Shown piece by piece: positions 57,401-62,795 of a stretch of DNA of 64,000 nucleotides. The position numbers and the translations under genes were made by a program. The stretch lies in contig OZ022515.1 in NCBI GenBank assembly GCA_963989385.1, positions 4,930,803 through 4,994,802 of the forward strand. Direction: 5' to 3'. The notes under the pieces were generated by a model. It was given only the letters and a program-made list of their open reading frames with translations. It was not told the origin of the DNA and made no database searches. The stretch comes from Ctena decussata (lineage: Eukaryota > Mollusca > Bivalvia > Lucinida > Lucinidae). Position 1 is the stretch's first letter. The number at the start of each line of letters is the position of its first letter.

Positions 57401-60373
57401 CCAGCCAATAAGGCAAAATAATGATCATTGTGTCGAAAACTGACTAGAAAATAAGTTATTTGAAATGTAGAAACATTTGAAGCATTTTAGGCCTACCCTT
57501 TGATCTCAAACCTATTAATTTGAATACATAGCGCTTCAGAATAATATAGAAACCTCATATTATATTCAAAGAATGATGGAAAATGTTTTTTCTTTAAACA
57601 TTAACAATCAATTCAAGTACAAATACAAATATAGGCCCTGAGAGACAACCTAGGGGTACAGATGCCCCAGGTCCAGCGAAGTGACATCACAACAGCGTCT
57701 TGTGCTCATATGTCTGACGTCACATTTTCTAAAGTTTAATTTCAGTCAACTTGCAAAGTGTAATTGTTTATATTTGTGGCTTTTCATTGCAATCGATAAA
57801 AGCAATACATTTCTGATCACCCCTCCTACATGCCTCTCAGGGCACATTCTCTTACTGATATGACGAAAAAGGTCTAACAGTTTCTTTCACTTTTTATCTA
57901 AATATAAAAAATACTAATAACAAAAATCAGTTGAGAGAATTTTGATATAGTAGTCATTTCATTTTAATTTGTTTATGATTATTTCAGGAGTCAGAAAGCA
58001 GACAATGAATGTACATCTGTTAAAGCATGTGGCACAATTCACCCGCCTGTATGGGCCACTCTTCTCCCATTCAGCTTTTGGATTTGAATCCATGAATTCC
58101 TATATCAAGAATCTGGTTCATGGAACAGGCCATGTGAATAGCCAGGCAAGTACTTGATTATTTACTTTTCTTCTCTGATATATGTTTTTGAGTGATTTGC
58201 CAGAGAATACATACATGTTTCAATAAAATACACAAATAATGTAACCCTGCATGATAAAAATTCAAACTTTGGCACAAATCAAAGAGGATGCATCTAAAAC
58301 ATTTGTTAAATATAACTTTAATTCTAAATGTCAGCAGATGAAAAATAGATCATATAGATACATGATCATGAGTCAGCAAACAGGAAAATTCTGTGGGGGT
58401 CAAAAATAATTTCCACAATAGAAAGGTGCAGACAATGGTTTGATAGGGAACATTGTGAATGTATGAGCTGTAAAACAACGCAACAATTTGAGTAATTTGT
58501 GTGCATAGAAAAACATACCATTTTTGAATCTAATATAGCATAGTGAATGTAGTTGGAATTATTCCTCAACTCTATATTATGGTGCACACTCATCTTATGC
58601 TTTCAAGACTCTCAAATTTTTTATTTGCATCTGAGAAAACCTCTTTGTGGTTTTCGACCAGTCCAACACAAACTGGGCAGTCCATGCACAGAAGATGGTT
58701 AGAGGCTTACAATTTTGGATTTGGGAAATAAAGGCATTGTACTGCATGTATCTATATAGTAGGGGAGTGTAGTGGCTCGGTGGTAGAATGTCAGACTCCA
58801 GAGGGACAGGTTAGGGTTTGAAACCTTCCTCCGACTTGCTGTGTCCTTGAGCAAGACACTTTACTCCCAGAAAGTACTGGTAATAGTGACTGTAATACCC
58901 AGGAAGCGGTGGCTCTGTCCCGACATGACAGAAATTGTTGACTGGGATGTTAAACCGCAACAAAAACAAACAAAACTATTCATATATGGAAAACAAAGGC
59001 GCTAATCAGCTGCGTGTTTGCTGCACAGCAGATCTGCGCCTTTGTTTTGGCATATATGCAAGAACAGGTCTTCTCATGACGTAGCTCATCAGCTCATGAA
59101 ATAGGCAAATTTATATCATCTATGCTTTCAAAAGTTTTAAATGTGTTTAATTTTTAATAGATTAGTTTTGCTGTGGCAATGTCAAAGTCTTTGGGCAAAT
59201 TGGTGAAGGACTTGACAAGGGAAGAATCACCTGAACTTATTAAGAAGACAGCTCAGTGCCTTGGTTCGAAATTTGTTGCGTAAGTACATGTTGATATTTT
59301 GTTTTTAGTTAACGTGTTAATGAAATATTGCTGCAATTATCCAAAACATTGAATAATGTAGCTTGATTCTCTAATAGGCATGGATTTACAAGGTTGATAT
59401 TTTGTTTTTAGTTAACGTGTTAATGAAATATTGCTGTAATTATCCAAAACATTGAATAATGTAGCTTGATTCTCATTTACAAGGTGTAGATGAGTAGCAA
59501 AAAGTGAAAAATGATTAGATTGCTCCCATATGGTCCAGCAAATTGTTAGAGAGATAAGAAACCTGTATTTTGGACGTCATGACATGTACATTCACACTTC
59601 ATAGTCTAAATGCGCGAAACGTTATTAACTGGAAACGTACTGTTAAGGCAAAACATAATTTTTAAAATACTTTGGAGAAAGAATAAAGAAAGGAGTTGTA
59701 ATTATAAAAATTAAGAGTTATTTTTCTGTGTTTAACTGGGGTATGAAATGTCATTTAAAGGTTTTCATGCAAATTAGATGTAATTTTCACAACATTTCAT
59801 ACCTGAATCTCAGAAGAATAACTTTTAATTCTTAAGTATAGTTTATTGATATTTGCTTCTAGAGACGAGAATTCTCCTAATTCAACGGTCATGTCGCTAG
59901 GGAAGAAAAAGGCTCTGATGCCATCAGATGATGCTTGGCAGTTTATACCAGCTGAAAAACAACAAGCAGCATATTTGTGCTCCAGGATTCAGACACCAAA
60001 TGGAGTGTATCACTCAAAGAAACAGCAGGAGACTAAAACTAAAAACTCTTATACTGTTGCTTTTTATCATGACCAAGAGGTCAAACAAGGTTTCATCAAA
60101 TCATTTGTTGAAGTAGACAACATACAGTATGCACTTATAAAACCCTTCAATACATCTAGGTTTAGTTTGAACAGAGAATTTATTAACTCTGTTCAAAATG
60201 GCATCCTGAAAGAGTATGAAGGAAAGCCCTTATGTCCCCAGTTGAGCACTGTTACTGGCGAAAGTCAAAGCATTTTAGTTCAATCAAGTGATTTAGGAAA
60301 GAAATGTGTTTATATAGATATTCAGTCTGCAAAATATGTCTCCTGTCCCCCAAACCTTCAAGAACATGGCTGA
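32805..60373 (+). CDS. TNP2-type (Transposase_21) DDE transposase, 11 exons, split by a LINE
   Basis: Coding exons are 32805-33442 joined to 43627-43661 (one exon, interrupted by the LINE), 47205-47363, 47751-47835, 49720-49832, 51752-52017, 52690-52860, 55949-56042, 57053-57244, 57988-58145, 59161-59279 and 59863-60373. All phases agree; without the LINE the product is 846 aa. It is the catalytic subunit expected for a CACTA/EnSpm-like transposon. Motifs: an acidic Ser-rich N-terminus (residues 50-105); HSLSRQAFSDLLMLI; a zinc-binding CDHC...C...C; DGVSVF (D278) with LWPAYLAINELP; SVDLPARA (D367) with CISC; AIDWMHCVLLGI (D457); YSHWKECREWL; and FGFESMNSYIKNLVHGTG (E618). D278, D367 and E618 are the likely metal-binding triad, by pattern. 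The start is the first ATG after a possible acceptor (CCACAG at 32797-32802); the true N-terminus may differ. As it stands the LINE ends the frame, so this copy should be inactive unless the LINE is skipped. Confidence 0.85.
34249..38040 (-). CDS. LINE ORF2: APE endonuclease, reverse transcriptase and zinc finger, 1263 aa
   Basis: It nicks target DNA and primes reverse transcription of the LINE RNA. The N-terminal apurinic-like endonuclease (about 1-235) shows LLSFNARGLQ, CLQDTHF, SLYGPN, IFCGDFN, ARLDFFLL and SDHSMI. A middle helical region follows. The reverse transcriptase (about 480-760) has SPGSDGFPAEFF, YRPLTLLNTVYKIASK, MIDFEKAFDSVSW, GCRQGDPLSTNIFVL, FADDTSLILDG and LKINFDKTQVVW. The C-terminal CTFCKTEDETIQHLIWEC is a zf-RVT-type finger found in Tx1-like L1 elements. 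There is no stop or frameshift. Gene length and order fit the L1/Tx1 group; the exact subfamily cannot be assigned by eye. Confidence 0.95.
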   Translation of the reverse strand: MEEIKLLSFNARGLQGITKRLDVFQFLKNKDCHIYCLQDTHFTKEDEAYIRNQWEQECFFSSSASNARGIAIFFNKKFEYKVYKRKIDDEGNFLALDMSIENNKLSLISLYGPNADSPIFFEKLFSIVEEFENETVIFCGDFNLVINAELDYCNYKHINNKKARDKLINYMQDNELIDPFRELNPTLHRYSWRRKTPCQQARLDFFLLSNNLASNIRKCTIESGYQSDHSMIILQLSFQEFQKGKPLWKHNNSLLKDEEYLRVINKKILEVKQQYALPIYDMENLEYIPDDEIQFTINDQLFLETLLMELRGKSISYSCYKKKNRDADEKKLLREIEKIEQNLTEENQQDLDDLKLQLSNIRRDKMTGYLIRSKAKWIENAEKPSKYYCNLEKRNFTSKFISQVEKEAGGSITDQDKILEEVEKFYKQLYTSREEQSDSFLENLDNIFQDKTYPKLNKDQSNTLEGLLTYKEISETLKQMANDKSPGSDGFPAEFFKVFWGKIGLFVLRAINYGYMSGEMSVTQKQGIITCIPKDNKPRSYLKNYRPLTLLNTVYKIASKTVANRIKTTLDYLINHDKTGFITGRYIGENTRLIYDIMQYTESNDIPGLLLMIDFEKAFDSVSWSFIESVLLFFGFGDSIRHWVKVLYNNASSAVNVNGHLTSFFKVSRGCRQGDPLSTNIFVLCAEILALKIRENKHIRGININGTEFKISQFADDTSLILDGSPSSLNEALSELSDFEKISGLKINFDKTQVVWIGEKKYSQESIKTKWKLSWGKAHFKILGINFNIDLSKMIEENYKEKVVKLEKMIETWRKRYLTPIGKITVIKTLFLSIFNHLFFSIPNPPQSTIKKINSMLFNFIWDGPSKIKRSILVKLYTEGGLKMINLEAFLCATKTTWIRKLLMACNTSKWQNIVQLYIDVKKLATFSSLYCEERINHIDNAFWKDVMASFKALIDKTKIENADHFLTSPLFHNKNFIIGDIGIFDREMYNRGIVFVNDLIDNQGKFLSLANFKTYSGLNLNFLQYYSVISCLKDFKKRNTIEVKEKLSSPFVPIHLGSVLKATKGCKVMYDILNQNSEIPTGKQSWNKIYQMDDKIWQSVFETPFQTTINTKLQWFQVQINHKILITNSFLKKIKLIDSPKCTFCKTEDETIQHLIWECRDTQNLITHIKYWFQSKDLILNLDEQKFLFGMTDEGNFSGLNQILLEARYYIYRTRCLKQNLNLNTLKTRIKSLYAVQKSIHVCKNELQKFNDLWGDYGKLID
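38259..38366. repeat. 108-bp palindrome of TGACGTCA-like units, copy 1
   Basis: It starts cccagcgggcacatgacgtc and ends tgacgtcacgtggccgctggg, an imperfect palindrome throughout. It contains several ACGTCA half-sites (CRE type). Confidence 0.85.
40020..40127. repeat. 108-bp palindrome of TGACGTCA-like units, copy 2
   Basis: It starts cccagcaggcacatgacgtc and ends gacgtcatgtgcccactggg. It is the same length as copy 1 and about 80% alike, with the palindrome preserved. Confidence 0.85.
41458..41550. repeat. Palindrome of TGACGTCA-like units, copy 3, decayed
   Basis: It starts cccagcaggcacctgaagtc and ends cgacgccacacgccccctgg. It is shorter (93 bp) and less symmetric than copies 1 and 2. Confidence 0.75.
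42255..43274 (-). CDS. LINE ORF1: L1-type RNA-binding protein, 339 aa
   Basis: The product resembles L1 ORF1p (Transposase_22 family), the RNA chaperone that coats LINE RNA. The N-terminal 60 residues are Ser/Thr/Pro/Lys-rich and disordered. Residues about 60-180 form a heptad-like coiled coil (LEELHNDMKSNKELIKGL, IHNRLDYLTYENVEMKEKL). An RRM-like domain follows (NNFKLLGVPERENETVE, ILAIHRIPG, PILVRLRN), then a C-terminal domain. It starts at ATG 43274 and is fully open. It lies 4.2 kb upstream of ORF2 on the same strand. Confidence 0.9.
   Translation of the reverse strand: MSSKADKKADQPKNIKPSGGQNNGSTSGTPSTPQGKGTTFKQPAKRTHSELSNNSVEELTVIHDQLEELHNDMKSNKELIKGLMTKEDVKEFVQEAVKSVVSEIQDSWFKRVEEKIELKVGEIHNRLDYLTYENVEMKEKLDQAYKTIEELKTTYKEKVATMEEMARSAMKKANYNEQYSRKNNFKLLGVPERENETVERVSTEVCTILETKAHVTLQPEQILAIHRIPGKVGTPKPILVRLRNNADKGMVMRKRKEIKAAGYRLVDDVTKLNAGLIGRLTMNTYMDSAWFYNGFVYGKTKEGKRFRFDLYDSIEEVIKPKRGEGQRDRIIEDIVIDTP
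43627..43661 (+). CDS. Transposase exon 1, 3' part, beyond the LINE
   Basis: Immediately after the second copy of the 14-bp duplication the frame resumes as (L)GVKDQLTDLFQ and reaches a splice donor (G before GTTACT). It fuses in frame with exon 2 (DDWFYRM). This matches the position of the corresponding block in TNP2-like proteins. Confidence 0.85.
45325..46262 (+). mobile_element. MITE-D relative with internal tandem repeat
   Basis: The left end is ttagctcacctgagccaaag. From about 45555 to 46220 a unit of 150-190 bp (acggtgttgccaatttttct, cggctgttcttgatcgg, catttcatacttgcaggtaa, atgacatacatgagagcttg) is repeated four times. It ends near caggtgagcgtttacagg. It lies in intron 1 of the transposase gene. 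Confidence 0.7.
47040..47127. repeat. Imperfect palindrome before transposase exon 2
   Basis: The segments ctgtatgtggttccagatta...tgagctgtcagatatgagat and ggctcacaatgagccgtctc...atctggagctacag are mutually inverted with several mismatches. It ends 77 bp upstream of the exon 2 acceptor. Confidence 0.6.
48440..49240 (+). pseudogene. Decayed RTE-like LINE 3' end
   Basis: Pieces of a LINE C-terminus appear in shifting frames: a zinc-finger-like IFCGGCLSWIHKKCSG near 48470-48520, FCYLGDMLSAGGGCE near 48620-48665, NDRAMIRWICNVK near 48850, and an open 87-codon end (MRWFGHVECSTGW, RPGRPKKTWDE, SEWRGRLRGRL) to 49213. Frameshifts and stops break it. A GAT-type microsatellite tail (about 49219-49245) follows, as in RTE-like LINEs. 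It lies in intron 3 of the transposase gene. Confidence 0.8.
49330..49571 (-). mobile_element. MITE-D fragment
   Basis: It has gatgtttcagataaaatttg, ccgagatatttatatttgaa and the right end ctcaggtgagcta (to 49571), matching 21700-21835. Confidence 0.6.
49880..50470. repeat. TTGCAGCAACC/GCTGCAA minisatellite, partly inverted
   Basis: From about 49995 a 24-bp unit (gctcttagttgcagcaacct, tgcg) repeats four times. Related GCTGCAA-rich pieces continue on both orientations to 50470, including a duplicated gacagctgctagctgcaact, gactgcgagta at about 50164-50213 and 50287-50317. The unit length is a multiple of three, which explains the long open frames on both strands. It lies in intron 4. Confidence 0.8.
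50765..51350. mobile_element. Foldback family F, complete copy, arms about 270 bp
   Basis: Each half carries tatcatatgac, gaaaggtcat(ttgat), agctttttat, cgttgttgtcat/atgacgac, gttacttgttcccgcc and gtgttaatac in opposite order, and each ends in a hairpin of catttcatatgaaatttatc. Relatives are at 8560-9015 and 9590-11655. Confidence 0.75.
51548..51682 (+). mobile_element. tRNA-derived SINE
   Basis: The A-box region is gtggtggttagcatgcttg and the B-box region gggttggattg. A short body and an aaaaaacaacaacaac tail follow. It ends 70 bp before transposase exon 5. Confidence 0.8.
51752..52017 (+). CDS. Transposase exon 5, DLPAR catalytic-region exon
   Basis: The acceptor is ATTCTAG before 51752 and the donor GTAAGT after 52017; length 266 nt. 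It encodes 88 full codons (residues 345-432) with SVDLPARALVANMKQYNGK and CISC, the hallmark second block of the TNP2 domain. D367 is the probable second catalytic acid and the Cys pair probably binds zinc. Confidence 0.85.
52502..52645 (-). mobile_element. tRNA-derived SINE, inverted
   Basis: The minus-strand head has caagtggtagagcatctac (A box) and cgtgggttccatac (B box). The body includes gccagcgcttgcctttataa in plus-strand sense. It lies 45 bp before transposase exon 6. Confidence 0.8.
53660..54050. mobile_element. Foldback element nested in MITE-A
   Basis: The arms share tttgcaataaataaa/tttatttatttcaaaa, gtcaccctgtctcaaatttt and acttaattttagacaacta, tacatcactgta, agcccat in inverted order. 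Confidence 0.8.
53741..53906 (-). mobile_element. tRNA-derived SINE nested in the foldback loop
   Basis: The minus-strand head reads gcctccgtggccgagcggtt, aagc with the B box gttcgatcccggg. The body ends in ggttttacgtcccaccaac (plus sense) next to a (GTT)n tail. Confidence 0.85.
54202..54432 (-). mobile_element. MITE-A copy, complete, inverted
   Basis: It runs from agcctcgttacaagaaccag to ggttttctcacaacgaggct with the inner hairpin gatcagctgcgcagt/aactgtgcagctgatc. Confidence 0.85.
56582..56718 (+). mobile_element. tRNA-derived SINE, left member of a convergent pair
   Basis: The head gcctggtggctcagtggtag with a degenerate B box, then the body tgtgtccttgagcaagacac and tactgataatacccaggaag. 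Confidence 0.8.
56718..56928 (-). mobile_element. tRNA-derived SINE, right member of a convergent pair
   Basis: On the minus strand: gggtcggtgacctggtggtt, B box gggttcgagccccac, body tgtgtccttgagcaagac, tail region tgactgaaaaattgtttagc and cgggacgttaagcatcaaac. It meets the other copy tail to tail. Confidence 0.85.
57988..58145 (+). CDS. Transposase exon 9, catalytic Glu exon with a GC splice donor
   Basis: It encodes residues 586-637, with MNVHLLKHV, GPLFSHSAFGFESMNSYIK and VHGTGH. This is the third block of the TNP2 domain; E618 is the probable catalytic Glu. The exon ends CAG and is followed by GCAAGT, a GC-AG type donor with an otherwise ideal consensus. Phase continues into exon 10 only if this donor is used. 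Confidence 0.85.
58628..59092 (+). mobile_element. MITE-A copy interrupted by a SINE
   Basis: The left part has ttttcgaccagtccaacaca, gaagatggttagaggctta and ggcattgtactgc. The right part has gaaaacaaaggcgctaatca, ctgcgcctttgttttggcat and tcttctcatgacgtagctcat. Confidence 0.8.
58764..58978 (+). mobile_element. tRNA-derived SINE inside MITE-A
   Basis: The head tagtggctcggtggtagaat, weak B box gggtttgaaacc, body tgtgtccttgagcaagacac and aataccc aggaagcggtggctctgtc, tail caaaaacaaacaaaac. Confidence 0.85.
59289..59475. repeat. Tandem duplication after transposase exon 10
   Basis: An 80-bp block (gttgatattttgtttttagt, taacgtgttaatgaaatatt, to gtagcttgattctc) occurs twice, 104 bp apart, differing by about one base. 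The event is recent. Confidence 0.9.
59863..60373 (+). CDS. Transposase exon 11, C-terminal region
   Basis: It encodes residues 678-846 and ends at TGA 60371-60373. It is outside the catalytic core: a region with DDAWQFIPAEKQQ, KNSYTVAFYHDQEVKQGFI, EVDNIQYALIKPF and a Cys/Pro-poor tail of unknown function. The same frame stays open for 32 more codons after the TGA, to TGA at 60470. Confidence 0.8.
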
Positions 60374-60541
60374 AGCTATCATGCAATCATAGCTGCATAT
60401 GAAGCAAACACTATCAGCAGAGCAACTGTGCCCAGTGTTGACTTTCCTGTTATGAAGGAATACTTTAATTGAAAAGTGACAAAATACATGTACAACGTTA
60501 ATTTTTCTTTCCTGAAAAGGGAGAGTAAAACTAATATAATT

Positions 60542-60938
60542 TGAGCCCTGTCGCAGGGAGGCGCGGTGGCCTGGTGGTACAGGGATGGACTCCAGAGTGA
60601 GAGGTCAGGGGTTCGATCCTCACTCGGGTTGCCGTGTTGTATCCTTGAGCAAGATACATTAACCTCTCAAAAAGTACTGGTAATACCTAGGAAGCGGTGG
60701 CTCTGTCCCGACATGACTGAAAAATTGTTGACTGGGACCTAAAGCGTCAACCCAAACAAACAAACAAGAAACCCTATCTTCTGGGTTTCTAACTAGGTTG
60801 ACACAAACCGGGCTGTACAGCCATGGTGGCATGAAATTTTGGATTTAGAAAGTTGAGGGATTGTAGTATCTATGCAGTGAAAACAAAGGTGCTGATCTGC
60901 CACTTTGTTTTTTTCATAATGCAAAAAGCAGTGGCTCA
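60542..60938 (+). mobile_element. MITE-A copy with a SINE near its left end
   Basis: It starts gagccctgtcg at the left, and resumes after the SINE at gaaaccctatcttctgggtt with the family body to gcaaaaagcagtggctc. The inner hairpin is lost. Confidence 0.75.
60556..60770 (+). mobile_element. tRNA-derived SINE
   Basis: The head gcgcggtggcctggtggtac, canonical B box ggttcgatcc, body tgtatccttgagcaagatac and aggaagcggtggctctgtcc, tail aaacaaacaaacaag. The best-preserved member of this SINE family in the window. Confidence 0.9.
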
Positions 60939-61127
60939 TTTGCTTGAAATTTCACTGCTGAAGTCATACATGAACGAATACACTTCATTCAATGAAAATT
61001 GGCACAGTTACTTTCAGTGAAATTTCAATTTCTTTTTCAGTGGGGCACTTGCTACGACCCTATCATTAGATATAAAAACAAGAACAGTTTCATATTCTGT
61101 ATAAATGTTTTCTATTTCCTTAGATAT

Positions 61128-61334
61128 AAGCCGTGTCGTGAGAAACTCTGCCTTTGGGTTCCCAACCAGGTTGGACACAAACTAAGAATGAATTTTGGAT
61201 TAAGAAAGTAGAGGGATTGTACTATCTTTGAAGCAAAAAACAAAGGTGCTGATCAGCTGCACAATTACTGCGCAGCTGATCTGCAACTTTATTTTTTGCA
61301 TATGCACAAACCAGATTTTCTCATGATGCAGCAC
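61128..61334 (+). mobile_element. MITE-A copy, complete
   Basis: It runs from agccgtgtcgtgagaaactc to ttttctcatgatgcagcac, with the hairpin gatcagctgcacaat/tactgcgcagctgatc. Confidence 0.8.
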
Positions 61335-61961
61335 ATATAAGGTACATAGCCTAATGTATGATAAATGTATACAGTATGCAAGTGTTTTTTCACATTTTCA
61401 ATAAGCATGAATGTCTCTGTCATATGTGTATATTATGCAGTGGCCTAAATGGGCTGGGTACTTGGTGATGATGTATGTTGGTTCTCCATGATGACTTTGG
61501 CTGCAAGAACTTTTCGGAAGTGCTGTAGGAGCTTCCAATGGCCGCATACAGCTTGTTTCTTTAGGGGAAGTAGGCAGAAATATCTTAGTTTTCATAAAAT
61601 GCCCTCTTCGATTAGGCCTTTGATTGTGTACATATTGTGTGTGTATATATATATATTCTATTTATATATCCTATTGCTCTTTTTCTTGATGGCCTCATGG
61701 ACGATTAGCTTATTTGCTAACTGTTGTCACACTCAGAAAATAATATTAGAATCAGACAAGAGTGTGAGGTAGGGACAGACAAATCTGTCCCAAGGGCTAC
61801 TGTTTTGGCATCAAGACGTTCTGTCTACCCGAGGGACAGATTTGTCTGTCTATGCCTTAATAACACTAATGGTAGATTCTCTTTCTTGCACACTTTTTTG
61901 TGCCAATGCTTTAATTAATTACAAAATTTACATTGAACTAGATTTAATGTTTATGAAAGAT

Positions 61962-62443
61962 TATGCCCCCAACAGATGCTTGTACATAAAGGTGGCCAAA
62001 TTAAGAACTGGTGTGGGGAATGCAGAGAAGTCACACCTGCAGTGTCAAAATATTCAATGAGCACTGCAGGTATTTAACCATGATTACAAATTTTCAAAGT
62101 CCAAATCTGAAACGGGAGATAATTAAAAAAAAAAAAAAAAAAAAATAATTTGCACCAGGTAATCTACTTGTCATCCTCTATCAGCTGACCAAGTTTGAAG
62201 CTCCTAGCTGTAATACTCTTTGAGATATCTTACTTACAAAATTGCACTCTTACACCTTAAAAGGGGAATAACTCGGCAAGGGGAGATAATTCGGACAATA
62301 AAAAAAAATGTGTAAGCTATTTTTTTGACGAGGAATCCATATATGAAATTTCAAAACCCTAGCTTTAAAATTTTTTTGAACGGACGAACAGACAGACAAG
62401 GCAAAAGCAATATGCTCCCCATTTTTTCAAAGTTGGGGGCATA
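61962..62443. mobile_element. MITE-E, uninterrupted copy
   Basis: The ends tatgcccccaac and gttgggggcata are perfect 12-bp inverted repeats. The interior includes an A run at 62126-62145 and a gacggac-type segment before the right end. It shows the state of the copy at 15059 before its G-rich array. Confidence 0.85.
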
Positions 62444-62629
62444 AATATATGCTGCAAGTCACGTCAGACATTTTGTTTTTCTGAGGCTCTTGTGACGTTC
62501 ATTATGGACCAAGTTATGTGACGTGCATTACAACCAATGTTAGCACAGGGTTAGAACAACAGGGTCAGACCAGTATTTCTGACCCTAAACAAAATCTTGC
62601 ATTTATAAACTTTTTTTTTTTTTCATCAG

Positions 62630-62795
62630 GTTTTTTCACTGAAATTTTATTTCACTGAAATTTCAGTGAAATTCTGTTGACCATTGAAATTTCACTGAAA
62701 TTTCAGTGAAATTTCAGTGAAAATAATGGTTTCACCGTAATTCAGTGATATTTCAGTGAAATTTCACTGAAATTTCATCAACTTTTTCAGTAGGG
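62630..62795 (-). repeat. Right terminus: subterminal TTTCA(C/G)TGAAA array and TIR
   Basis: About nine TTTCACTGAAA/TTTCAGTGAAA units and variants run from about 62635 to 62778. The outer end ttttcagtaggg finishes at 62795 and is followed by TA. It is the mirror image of the left terminus but with a shorter array. Confidence 0.8.

Larger units (their letters stand above)
7969..62795. mobile_element. Candidate giant two-gene DNA transposon (TNP2 transposase plus BEN protein)
   Basis: Seen: the left end CCCTACTGAAAA (7969-7980) is the reverse complement of the right end TTTTCAGTAGGG (62784-62795). Both ends are bordered by TA (7967-7968, 62796-62797). Both are followed inward by arrays of TTTCA(C/G)TGAAA, about 35 units on the left and 9 on the right. 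Inside are two divergent spliced genes, a TNP2-type DDE transposase and a BEN-domain protein. Known: plant CACTA/EnSpm elements have short TIRs, 2-3 bp duplications, subterminal repeats and two proteins (TnpD and the repeat-binding TnpA). Inferred: this is an animal relative in which the BEN protein plays the TnpA part. The 54.8-kb length comes largely from nested LINEs, SINEs and MITEs in introns. The copy probably cannot move by itself now because a LINE splits the transposase. Alternative: two unrelated short elements happen to flank two genes. The inverted orientation of both outer ends argues against that. Confidence 0.72.

Noticed and set aside
14226..60640. tRNA-like heads as genuine tRNA genes
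   Set aside because: A and B boxes are present but acceptor and anticodon stems do not close, and each is followed by a SINE body or tail.
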